Origin: Motacilla alba alba
Taxonomy: Eukaryota > Chordata > Aves > Passeriformes > Motacillidae
NCBI RefSeq assembly: GCF_015832195.1
Contig: NC_052018.1
Coordinates: forward strand, 37,143,052-37,207,051
Length of the DNA: 64,000 bases
Reading direction: 5' to 3'
The position numbers and the translations under genes are program-made. The notes beneath the pieces were generated by a model. That model saw only the letters and a program-made list of their open reading frames with translations, was not told where the DNA came from and made no database searches. Shown one piece after another: positions 34,611 through 47,200 of the stretch. Position 1 is the first letter of the stretch. Each line of letters opens with the position of its first letter.

Positions 34611-37600
34611 GTTTGCTAGGACTGTGTGTTCAGGGCTGGACTCCTGGGGGGTTATTCTTGTTCACCCTGTGATTTCTGATATCCTCACTGGAAGAGTGAT
34701 TTCATGTAAGGAACTCTAGGCTGTGTTGCAGCTGGAGGACAAATTTCCTGAAACAGACAAAATATCCCAGCCAATATGCTCCCTCTGCATGCCCAAAGGC
34801 TGCCAGTCAGCACTTCAGGTCCCAACTTTTTGCCTTCTTCCCCTCTCTTCACATCAGTCCTGCAAGAACACAGATGTGGAAGCCACATGTCACCTGTTTG
34901 CTGGAAAGGCCTGACAGGATGGGGGTGTTCTCTCCCTACTTGGGGCTCCAGCATGGGATATTTGCTGTGGAGGAGGAACGGCTGGACCAGGAGGCACTGG
35001 CACGGCCCTGCTGCAGTGTGTGTTTTTGAGGACTGCATTTGGCTGGTGAAATTGAGGACAGGAAACTGAATGGGATCTTGGAAGCAGAGAGCAGGAGCTG
35101 GCTTCCTTCAGGGCAGCTTTGCTTGGGGCAGTTGGGTGTGAGCAGAGGAACCACATGGTGGGTCTGTCCGAGGAGCTGGCAGAGCCAGCTGACCTTTTAT
35201 CTGACAAGCTGGCAGCAAGGAGACGGCTGCCAGAGAGAGAGCTTCCCACTGACATCAGAGTTATTCTTGGGGCTAGATGGAAAACAGCAAGAGATAATGC
35301 TCTTTGCTGTAATGATGAGGCTGATTTCAAATACTTTGCATGAAAATAGCAGCCCAAGCCCAACTAAGTAGGTCAGAGGAGCAGAACTGAGGGAGATTGC
35401 TTCTCTGTGGCACCATGACCAGGGGCTGGAGGTTTTCTCTAACAAAGTACAAACCCTAAAAGAAGCTCCTTCAGGGGCCAGAAATGTCCAGGAATATTCT
35501 TAGCAGTCTCCTAATACCTCAGCTCATCATCCAGGATTTCTTGCAGTGTAAATTCTCTTATATTCTTGTTTTTTTATTGGGGCTTCCTGGTTTGTTTTTT
35601 GGTTTGTTTGTTTTTTGCAGCTGCTGGTAAGAATGCAATATCTATGATAGTGCTACCTCTTGGCCATATTTGATGACACAATGTTCATATTTTTAGCCAA
35701 ACTAAAAGAGATCGCTGTAATGATTCAGGGAGAATCAGGGAAAATGTTTTCAGTGGATGTTAGAATACAAACACACACACACATTTATATATAGCTCTGT
35801 CTCTATATATATATGAAGATTTTTGTCTTTTGACTGATTTGTCACAGTCCACAATGCAAGAGCCATAGAGATAAGTATGCCAGTTTTTGACAGTACCAGA
35901 GTAATGAAATAGCCAAACAAGCACTCCTCAGTCCTTCACTTCCTCAGCTATTATTCTTTAAATGCTGGAGATAAATGTCATTTGTAAATCCCACTCCTTG
36001 CTAACATTATTACTATGCATATGTACTTCTTTGACAAGTAACCCTGCCAGTGAAATCTGTAAGACAGCAAACTTTTAAGTTTTCTTTTAAGCATGGATAA
36101 TTACTGATTGGGGGCATCTGTCTCTGCTGAACACCCACACTCACTCTTCTTTAAATGCTCCAGCTTGGTGACTTACAGTCAAAGAACCTTGAAATGTTTG
36201 ACGTCCTTTCTCCTAATTATGAACTTTGTTAACAACTTTCTTTACTGGAGTGTCTTTTCCCTCCTTTCCTTTTCTCTTTCTTTATGGAGCGCTAGCTAAG
36301 GCTATGGCCCTTAGCTATGCTCCTTTTCTCACACAACCCACCTAACTGAGCTGACCCACAGGGTACAGGACAGCTCTGAAAGACCTGAGCCTGTTGGCTC
36401 AGCCACTGCTTGGGCTTCTCCCAGCTCTCCAGCAGCACCACACAGCAGAGAGCAGAGCCACTCTTGTACAAGTGCTGTCTCAGGTCAGGAAATCTGAGGA
36501 CCTCACTTGTGAATGGAAAATCATCCCTTCTTCACAAGAAAGGTGCTGTTCCTCAGAAACCTGCTTTCTCCAGATAGAAGTTTGTGTCTGGTTTTGTCAC
36601 CAGAGCTGGCACCTTGAGGGGTATAGCCCATGGAGATAAATAATTCAGTCCAGTGGGCAGACCTACTCTGTCCCTCAGCCCAGAAACAAGAGCTGCATTT
36701 TCTCCCTGTGGTCCTCTCCCTGGCTTTACCATCTCAAGAGGGGGACTGATAAGTTGCCTCAAGCCAGTGTCACTTGTCTGCTGCTGTGCTGGAGTGAAAG
36801 GGCCTCAAGGACATTCCAGATCTGAAGTCTCTTAAGGTCCCATGAATTGTCTTCTGGAGTTGCCTGACTTTCTCCATTGGATCCGGACGGGTTCTTGGGA
36901 AACTGGCCTCTGAAGTCAGCCTAGAGAGGAGGCAAACCCTGTGTTTGTGAATGTCCCTCGTCCTTCCCAGCTATCCTGCCTTGAAGCTGCTGATTTTGAG
37001 GAAAGGATGGAGCCAGAGATTTTTGTGAAGATGTAAATTGTTTTCTTCCTCTATATGCTTTCCTCTCTATCTTCCACTGCTGTTGCAATTTTGGTTTACC
37101 CTGTTGTACTTGCTGCAAGCTCATCTGTGTTCCTAGTCATTTTTTCCTAGCAAGAAGTTGTTGGTACTATGAGGAGGAGGGAAAGTTTTAAGTTGCTTTT
37201 GGGGTAGATAGAGAAATCCCTGCTGGATATTTAACCTACATTTGTTTTCAATTTACAGAAATATCCAGGTTCCAAGTCTGCTGTTAAAGATGAAATGAAG
37301 TAGTTCAAGTAGTTCAATAGGATCTAGTCGAATTACTGTAAGAGCTATACTAACAAAATTTGTAGTATCTTTTCACTGATGTAATGAACTCTTGAAATAG
37401 GTGGGAGATTACTGGACAAGGTAAATTTCCTTGGAGCTGACAGCCTTACCTTCCCCCAGAGAACAGCTCATTTTAATTGTAAAGGAGGATACTCTCTGCT
37501 CAAAGCTCAGCATTTGACTGATGTATCCAACACCACACTGGCAACATTAGTCCCTGGCAGCCGTAGGCAGGTTGATGAGAGAAGCAAATTCTGCAAAACA

Positions 37601-40600
37601 AGGAAACAAAGGCAAGTGGGAAGCCACACAATGCATTTCTTGTCCGCTTGTATGTGAAGTTCATTGTCAGAGGCCATCCTTTCCTCCAACAGTAGGAGAA
37701 GGCTGCAATTGTGGAAATTCCCAACAATGGTTTTGAAGTTACAGGGGCTCTAGGGCATCGAGGCAGAAGTACTGCATGTTCAAAGGGACAAAAGGGAAGG
37801 GCCATTAAAGCCCAAGAAACTGTAGCGAGGAAGGATATACACATAGTTTCTCTATATAAAGCTGGTGATTGAACAACTTCCCTTGTAATCCCAGCACTCT
37901 TCTGGCAGATCCACTATATCTTAGATTCAGTGCTGTATCTCATAACACAGAATTAGTTAAAGGCAGGGCAATCTTTTAAAGTTCTGCTAAAGGATTTTGA
38001 TTAGAATTTGTCTGATTAGGAAATCCTTTCCTGATACAGTGCTGTCTGTGTTTTTGATGTGAGCCTTAGTTTCACATCTAGACTGCGAGTAGAGAATGTC
38101 TGTAGGGCCATGTATAAACAGTCACAGTCTATAAATAGCTGGCAGTGGACAAAGGAATCACTTTGTTGAAGCAGGTAATTGGTGGGCAAGGTACCCAAAG
38201 GAAAAGCTGATTCTCCTTTCCTGAGAAAGGCATAACGGGCCTTCTGGCATAAGGGTTTTTAGAAATTAGTGGAAGAATTTTTTTCTTCCAACCTAAGTAA
38301 TTAGTATTTTCTCTTAAAAAAAAACATGCCAAGTTTATGACTCAAAGATTTCTTGTTCATACTTCATCTGCATATTATGTTTCCTGGCTGGCTGGCTTCA
38401 TAGCCTCTCAGCATCCAGCATCTTAACATTTTTATTGCAGCAGGAACTTAGCTGCAGTGGTCATTTCCTTTGCCCATTGCTTAGACTACCCAATCATCAC
38501 TTTTTCTTTGCTGGCTCCTTTCTCTCTGTGGTGATCACATCCCTGTGTTGGCTCTCATCTCTTTGTGATATCAGGCAGAAATAATTTCTCTTTGCTTGCA
38601 AGCTCTAATAGAGGCTGTCCCCACCCTGCCCATAAACCTTCATTCACTGTCAAGAGGCTGACTTCCACCTTCATCAGCTACAAGCAAGCACCTCTGCTAT
38701 TTTCTCCTTGGGCTTGGGTGGAGCTCCTGATTAAAAATGTGTAATGCTCTCTCCCTTTCTTCCAGCTCTTGCTTTTAGAAAGACTCTCATTTGAACACTG
38801 CAGGCCAAAATCCTGTCTGTAGTTTGCTGGACCTGCAGGATGGCTGAAATTGTCCTATGGCTTGTTGTGTCTCTGGATCTAGTTTTTCGTGTTTGTGTTG
38901 CAAGCAAGGACTGTGTTCATGTGTACCGAGTAGTACAGTGGGGATCCCAAGCCTGTGACAGCCACTAGTGACTCATTGCATGGGAGCGTGCTTGGGCAGA
39001 AAGGGAGGAAGGGAGGGGAAGGTACACAGAGGTTTTAAGAAGCTCCTTTCCCTCCTTTTAAACACTCTCTTTGATACACCTCAGCACCGTCCCTTGGGGG
39101 AATGATGTGCAAACCTCACAGACCTTTACTCCAGCCTCCAGCTCTGGCCTGGCTTTCTCTAGGAATGCAGGGAGCTACACAGACTGCTTTCAGATATTGC
39201 ATTACAGTCTGAAACCAAGGCAGTGCTTTCGAGTGGAAAGCCCAAGTCAGCCTCAAAGAATTGGGAATTTGGTCAGTAGCCAACTCCTTCTATGTAACTC
39301 TGTTTTTCACATCACCCTGCCCTCCCTTTTCCTTTAGGCTTAGTCCTGAGGAGAGTTAGGCTCTCTCTTTCTCCAGGAGTTTTGCTATTCTGAACAGTGC
39401 AGAATTTTACTGTCAGGTGCATCCTCCCTCTGCAGCTATCCCTGTGAGGAGAAGCAGCACACGCTAGAGAGAAAGGAGTGTTGTGAAGGACTGTTTATAA
39501 ATTACTTCAGTGAGGCAGAGTGATGTGTCATTCTGGCAGAGAGCCCATTAAAGAAGAAGCACTACTCTTGAATGCATTCAGCTGGGGTTTCTGAGAACTC
39601 CTTTATACCCACTCATTATTCATTTCACATTCTGGAAGTGGATGGTCATGTTTGCCTATGTGACGCAGATCTTAATAGTTTTCTGCAGTACTACATCATT
39701 TAGCTCTCAGCTAATACAAACCCAAGCTAGTAATTAACATTAAATACTGAGAAATGGATCTGATGTGATGAACACTCAGCACATAATGAGAATGCTGTGA
39801 TTTCTTTCTTGGAAGCCATCGTGGTCTTACAACATAACCAATTGTTACAGATGCCCAAACAGAATTGGGATTAACAATAGGATCTGGTTACACTCGCAAA
39901 CCTAATTGCTGCTAGTCTGGTAGAAGTTGCACTCTCGGGCTCCACTTTGACAGATAACAGCTCTGGCATCTGTTGTCATTTCATAATGGTGTAATGCTAT
40001 TTGTGCCACAGAAATCTCAGCTGAGCCATGAATTACACGTCGATCAGGCACACCACAGAAAATGCAGCTGTGTTGGGGGACCAGACTTGCAAGCAACTGC
40101 TCTGAATGGCCAAAGTGTACACTGTGGAGTGGGACAATGTAAATTAACCATAATAATTATTAATAAAATAATTAAAGTGTCAGCAAAACTGTAACCTGAG
40201 CATGCCAGACACTGCGAAAACAGCAGCTGGTTTCTGGTGGACAGACAGCCAGCCAGGAAAAAAAATAAATACAAACCTTAGCAATGGGTTAAGATTTTTC
40301 CTTGATTACCCCTAAGAAGACAGGTGCCAGGAGGAGGTATATATGCTGCAGCCCTTCTGTCTTCTGATGCTGTTGGGATACTGGTGCTGGTAGTGACTGT
40401 GAGGGCTCCTGTGCGACCATAGTCTCCTCAGGGTTAAGGATGAGGGTATCAAATGTTCTGGGATGAGCCCTGAATACAAGGGCACGTTCCCAGCATCCCT
40501 GTTTTACAGTTTAAGCTGTAGAGGGGAGAGGCCCCAGTTTCTTGCCCCATGCAACACGGCTGCAGAGCTCCAAGCTCTCCATACTCCAGGGACCAGGCCC

Positions 40601-43477
40601 TGAAAAGCCACCCAGGGTAAGACTTGTGATAGAGAAGTGCAAAGAAAAGCTGTCCCTCACTGTAAGAGGGAAACCTTACACAGAGCTCTCACCTTCCCTG
40701 ATTTAGCTGCCGCTGCCACTGCTACTGCTGGACTTCGCTGCAAGAGGGGAGAAACTCACAGGGCAGAGGCAATGAGGGGACACAGTCCCCAGCCCATGGA
40801 TTGCCCCTGTGTTTGTGGGCAGGGGAAGAGAAGGGACACAAAATGCTTAAAAAGAGAAAGACAGTAGGGTAGACTCAGTTGCCAAAGTACCTTCATCTAG
40901 TTCTCAATCCAGGAAGAAATAGGATGCTATGTTTAAGCACAGCAAATATTATGATGGCAGCAAATACAAGACTAACTGCGTGCTTCTTGTGGGATTTATG
41001 TCTTGGTTTAAGTTTTGGGGGAGATTCCTCTGTAGGGCTGTATCTTCATTTGGAAAGCTGCAATGCAAGTGGAAATAAAAGACAAGTGTGAGAAGGGATA
41101 AGGAATGAGAATATGGGAGAAACCAGATGAAAGCAGAGGGTGAACCCAAAGTGAACAGATCACAAACAGTTTGCAAAGATTTGAAACAAAGGCTTGATCA
41201 ACCCATGCCAGAGAAAAGCCAGCCTGTACTGTGGAAAATTTTGAGTGCACTGTATCAGACTTTAGCCTCACCCTGACCAAAATATTCCACATTCATGTCA
41301 GGCAGATAACAAAGAAAGTTCTCATGAAAGTTCACACATAGTAGCAGCTTAGAAAATACAGTGATGTGAATCCTAATGGTGTAAATACAGATATCTGACA
41401 GATATTCACTAAGTTTAACCTGGAAAATTTAAGCATTGAGTGGATTCTACTAAAATTGGAGCTTGTTTCAAGCCCAAAGGCTGGATCACAAAACTTGCCT
41501 TCCTGGTGACTGCAAAGCAATTCCTTGCACATGATCATTAACCATGGGGCTTACCATGAAATATGTTATTTTTCTTTTTCTTTCCTGTTGAAAAAAACAT
41601 TGTTTAAACTGTTGTAAACTGAGCTGAATAGAAACTTTTGTACCAGATAAAGGGTGATCGAAAACACTACTTCAAAGCCATCTCTCTTGGGCTTATGGCT
41701 TTGCTTTGTGTATTTTTAAGATTTCATGTATTTTTAAGATTTTGTTTGCTTAGAATAGCCTTCATTTGAAACAGCAGGCATTATAATGTATCCACAGTCC
41801 CCTCCTTGACTAAAATAATCCCAAAAGACACAGAAACAGGTTCTCAAGGGGGAATTCCTCATGTAGCCTTTTAGTCAGTCCTTCTTTTCTCTGTACTTTT
41901 ATTTTTCAGTTTTCAGTGTAGAAGTGTCATAGTCGTGATCAGTGTTGTTTTTAGGCTGATAATTCCATTTCCCAGCTTTGTTCCGTTTTCCTTGAGCTGT
42001 TGGATCCAAAAGGCACAAGGGAAAAAAATAAAAATGTTTGAGTCCAGTGGGGAAGCTAAGGTCAGCTTTGGGCCCACAGTATGAATGGGGAAAGGATAAT
42101 CTCTTGCAATGTGCCTTTATGCATATTCTACAATGGCATATATTAATTTTTAATCTATTAATTTTCTAAATTATTCATGTCAGAGAAATAGAATAAAACG
42201 AGGAAAAGAAATGGCAGGCAGTAACTAAAACTGGTGTTCCTGTGCAGCCAATGATATCTTTTCTCTCTTGATAAGCTCTAATTCTCCTTCTCTCCCCTGA
42301 TCCTCTTGTGGACACAGCTGTGGATGGTCATATGCTACCTGGCAGCAGTGGGGGTACCCAGACCTGATGCTCCTGAGGCTGAGCTTTGCAGACACCCCAG
42401 TGTTGGTGTCAATGCCAAATCAGGGACCTCCACCTCACCCTCAGCCACTCTTTTCCCCCCTGCAGGGATTCTTCCCCATACCTGTGCTGACAATGTTCCT
42501 TGTGTGTCCCCACTGTAAATTAGGTCAGGCATCTCTTCTGTGTGAAGAAAGATGCAAATGTATATTTTTGAAGTTCCTAGGCCAAAATCCATTTAAAATC
42601 GCTCTCAGAATGGATACAGTGCATGGGCAGGTCTATGATTTGATGAATCAGGCAGCTTTGCTTTGACACCACCTTGTTTAATAGTGTCAGTGCATGTGCC
42701 TGCAGATGACACTGTACAGACCTGACCTCTGGCTCCTTCAGCCTCTGCTCATCTGTCTAGTGAGAGTTGCTGTTGCCTCACGGTGCTATACAGATCAAAA
42801 GCAGCTAGTTTAATATGCCTACAGATTTTCAGACCTGCCTCTACATCTCTCTGTGTATCTGGGTGACACACAGCACAACTGATGCTGATCTCGATTGCAC
42901 CCTTTCTGCATTACCGTCAAACAAACAATGAAAGAGCCACGAGTGGAATCCTCTAAGGTATTGCTGTCTGCATGCCATCTCCCCGCTTGAGTTCTTCAGG
43001 TTGGGAAGACTGCGAGAGCAATCCTCTGCAGAAGCTTTTATTTTAAATTAAAGATGCTACAAGACTATTATGTCATGAGGTATCATGAAAAATACCCTTC
43101 CAGGAGATCAGATTGACACTTCCACCCTGCAAATGCACAGTGCAGCAGCTACACACATTGCTAATGTTTGTGTAGGCACTGTGCAAGGTCCTTGAGGGCA
43201 GGCAGGGAAGCACTGCTTTGTTCTCTCACCTGCGCTGAGTAAAGAGTGCTGTTGGTGCGCTGACAAATCCTGCCACAGACCTATGTTATGCTTGGAAGAG
43301 AAACAATGCCATGTGATACAAAGCCCTGCAGGTGATAAGAAAAAAGTTTGCTTTGTTTTGTTTTAAATAGGGGGTGCTTTGTGCATAGGCATCTGCATAA
43401 GGGCATACACAGCAATGAGGACAGCCAGATGAGATTGACAGCTGCATTTAGAGACCTGAATTTCAGCATCTTACTTT
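34611..43477. other. No gene seen; small microsatellite at 35.8 kb
   Basis: Long stretch of unrecognised DNA. A small AC/TA compound run is at 35768-35815, and T/G-rich text at 35568-35620. GC-richer patches at 34.7-35.4 and 36.3-36.9 kb produce overlapping frames on both strands (up to 157 codons, 34890-35363 minus) without recognisable domains. No splice-flanked exon that I can defend. Confidence 0.45.
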
Positions 43478-44223
43478 GTGTTCTTCTCCTGGGTCATTGT
43501 CAGCATCTATCCAACACAGTCTAACAAAAGCGACCCTGCTGGAAAATTCAAGGCTGATTTTTTTCATTGCCTGGGTGCCCAGCTGCCAAAGCAGTGGGCA
43601 CTTCAGTCAACATCTCTGGGCATGAAATCTGTAAGAAACTCGGCCTTCTGTTTGCCCTCCACAGCATCCACTTTTGGAAAGATAGTGTTCAGCAATACCC
43701 TCTCTGGAGTTTGCTCTGAGTTCTGCATGGAGCCCTGGAGTTGTGAGAAAACTGGCAAGACTGCACCTTCTTGCATTTGGCTTCCACAGAACTGCTGGGG
43801 CATGGACACAAGATGTATCCCTGTGTATGGCCTGTCTGGAATCCTGGTGCTCCTTTTCATGCTGAAAGAGTAAGTACAGGATTGCTGCTTTGGAAAAGCC
43901 ACCACTGCAAGGAGAAGGGAAGACCCTGAGGAGTAGTAATGCAAGTAATCCTGAGAATGCTTGACAGGAGGAATGTGACTGCCAGGTCTTGACTCCGGTG
44001 CAAGACCACGGCATGCACAAGCCACAGTTATCCCCGACCTCCTCTGTGCATCAGGATGGGTGTTAGCAGCTGGTGTCACCACCGTGAGTCCAAGGGCTCC
44101 TACCAGGCTGCCCCATCTGTGGGACTTCAGCTTCTGAGCCAGGCAAGTGAGCTGGCAGTGCTTCTCCAGGTTGGTAAAGGACAGCATGAAAAATATGAAC
44201 AGGACCCAGAGGAAGATCACCAG
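43478..44223. other. Longest open frames of the window; coding status unproven
   Basis: On the minus strand a frame of about 205 codons is open from 44220 to 43603. Its only in-frame start at the top is GTG, and the frame is open a little further upstream to a stop near 44251. The first residues (VIFLWVLFIFFMLSF) would make a membrane helix; the rest has no family that I recognise. On the plus strand the frame 43478-43873 (131 codons) overlaps it, is cysteine-rich, ends in a hydrophobic stretch (LSGILVLLF), and is followed by a donor-like GTAAGT at 43870. Both strands being open together favours composition over coding. Neither is called as a gene. Confidence 0.3.
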
Positions 44224-47200
44224 GGTATTTGACTTTTTAAAATTTTTTTTTTAGGTTTGGTAGGGTAGGGTAAACTGTCTTACCTGTGTTCTTTAATAGA
44301 TGATGGAAACAAATGCACTTTACCAAGAAGATGGATGGATAGCTCATAATCTGGATTTGGTAGCTGACATAGTAAGTCAGAAAGGGCTAGTGTCTCTCAT
44401 TCTTTATTTATTGAACTTCTTCAGACCCCAAGAAAGTGCAGACTACATTTCTTACTTATTTTTAAGCTTTAGATCACATTACAAATTCATGCTTTCTGTT
44501 CTTCTGCAGTGGCCTATTCCAGCCATAAACCAGTGATGGCCTGGGCACATTTAGTCTGAGGGGATTCCAGATGGCTGTCGTAACGGAGAGTGATGAGTCC
44601 TTTAGTGTGTGTGGTCTGTGCTTTATCTGAGATGTCCAAAATGAAAAAAAAAATCCAAACTGATATGAAAATACCTCTATTATCTGTGCATTCCCCAATG
44701 AGGAAGTCTGGAACTTTTGTAAAAGTTTAGTGTTGCTTTTAGTCATTAATGGTGCAAAGCTATTAAATGTGGACTGGTTTTGGGTTTACCCCTTGGCAGT
44801 AACCTCTCTGCAGGGGATCATTATAATTTTCTTGCATTAGAGAATAGAGATTTTTGCTTTTGACAATTGCAGAATAGTTTTGCACTCTACATTTGCTTAT
44901 TAGTTTGATTTAGAGCCTTGGGCAAACTCTTAGCTCATGCACTGTCTTCTGTCCCCTCTGTTCAAAAAGAAGTGAGGGTCATGGTCAGGCCCTAAGCTTG
45001 TTAAGTCTGAACGTGGTGGGAAAAACCTCTAGAAATTTTCAGAGCTCCTGGTGTGGGAAAGAGCAGTCTACCTGGGGTTCTCTGTGTTTGATCCCAACAT
45101 GGGTGATGATATTATACCCTTTTCCAAAAGGTCCCTTTCTACTCACCCATATCAGTTTATTATAGCACCATGGTCAGTGGGAAGCTGGAAGCCTGCAGGA
45201 TTTGGATACCTAATGCATCTGTATTTACAGGGATTGGGATCAGAGGATGTAAACATGTCAGCTGAGGGGGTAGTGTGAGAATGACCCTTTTAGTTGAGTT
45301 GCATAATCAACCATATCCCTGATCTGATGGCAGATGGGGGCTGTTAACAGCTTGGACCATGGTGGTGGCCTTCAAGAGGAACCTCAACAAACCGTGTGGG
45401 TGTTGCCGGAATGTTCTGGGCCTCTGTTGTGAGCATAATGGAAGATAACAGCTCTTCCCTATCTCACAGACTCATTGCATTTGTATTTTTAAGATTTTCT
45501 ACAATGACAGATAAGTAATTATCTAAGTAAGGGAAACTAAGTTCCTAACATAATGGCATGAATCTTCTCATTTGCTTTGAATCATCTCTCGCTGGACTAA
45601 CTCCAATCACCAATTGTAATTCCCCCTCTCCTTCTAAAATCAATATTACACTAAATCATTTTCTTTTTCAACTCCAAACATGAACATTTTATTGCACAAT
45701 GACATCTATCTGAAATGCAGGCAATCGGTCACCCTGGAAGCCCATAAATTTTAGGGACCAATATTTGATGATGTTGAGCATAAGGTAAATGAGCTACATT
45801 AGGTATTTTGGTTTATGGGTTCTGAAAAACACTGATAAACTTGAAAGAAATGTTCTGTTAAATGTAGCACAGAGTGTGCTCTAATGTGGCATGAGCACAC
45901 CATCTACTCTCCCTGGAAATAATACGTGATAATTTACTAGTGAAGTATGAGGTCTCTGCACACAGCTGGTCAGCCTGCACCATATGGGAGTCACCTGCCC
46001 GTGCCTTAATTACATCTCATGGTCTGGCACCAGGGCTACCCTCACCAGGCACCAGCAGGCAGCCCACATTCTAGCACTGTTAGACCTTACCTACAGAAAG
46101 GGGAGAAAGCCTTGGGAAGCAATAGTTATGCTCTGGCAGAAAGGCTATAAAGTGGCGATGGGTGCTTGTGGGTTTACGGCTGGCAGGTTTCCAGTGCTCA
46201 GAGTGGATGTACCTAAGCGTGCTCCCACCACGGTGTGAGATGGGGCAGGGTGGGACACCACAGTGTTGGTGTGAGCACCAGAAATGCATCAGAGCTTGCA
46301 GGCTTGGCCTGGGCTGTCATCTGCTCCTGTGTGGCCACCACAGCCGCTTACGGCAGAGCGATCTGAGAATCACTGCAGGAATGCCATGACTAAAGGTTTA
46401 AGCTCAGCTGCACTGAGCGTTGCCAGCCTTGGTCTCGTGGCCCGCCTAGAGGCTGAACAAAGCGTCCTGCCTAAAAGCTACGTGACACGTCAGGACAATG
46501 GCTTGTTTGCATCTTTATCCATTCCTTTATGTGAAGATGACAAGTTTATTGAGTCAAACTGTGAAGCTTTTGTCCGGAGTGGTGGTGTCTCTGCTTGACT
46601 TGAGGGGAGCTTTGCCAGAACAAATTCCAAATGAAAATGGAGGCAGAGCTTCAGGTTTTGTGAAGTGCTTTAACTGACATTTTAAGTTGAAACACATTTG
46701 CAAGGGGACTCTGACTGAAACAAAGTTTTCGTGGTAAATACAGCAATTTGGGAATCAAAAGAATTTGCACAATTGTTGCCATGTGTGCTGAATCTTGTTC
46801 CATGCAGGAATCCTTCAGATAGGCTTTGACTAGTAGAATGGGTGAGACTAATAAGGATTTGAATAATTTGTATCACAGAAATATTTTTTGTGGGGGTTTT
46901 GCTCTTCCTAAAGATGTCTCAGTTGGACTTTTAGCCACAATGTCTAACAATTTTGAACACATGATTACAAATACTTAAACTTATAAAAAGTACGCAGGGC
47001 TTTTGCAAGCTATTCTCCCATTTCTAGACACCCAGAATAATAAAACCTGACCAGGGCAGAGGGCCTCCTTTCATGAGATCTCCCATGCCAGTATCTTCTG
47101 AAAACAAAGGCATAATGAAGGTATAATTATTTTCACATCACTTGCACATGTCACAGGGATGGAAAGAAGGAAATTTTACCAAGTAAGGAGAAAAGAAAAG

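Noticed and set aside
34890..35363. 157-codon minus-strand ORF and charged plus-strand frame at 35119-35343
   Set aside because: Serine/proline-rich composition typical of GC-richer noncoding DNA; both strands are open together; no domain.
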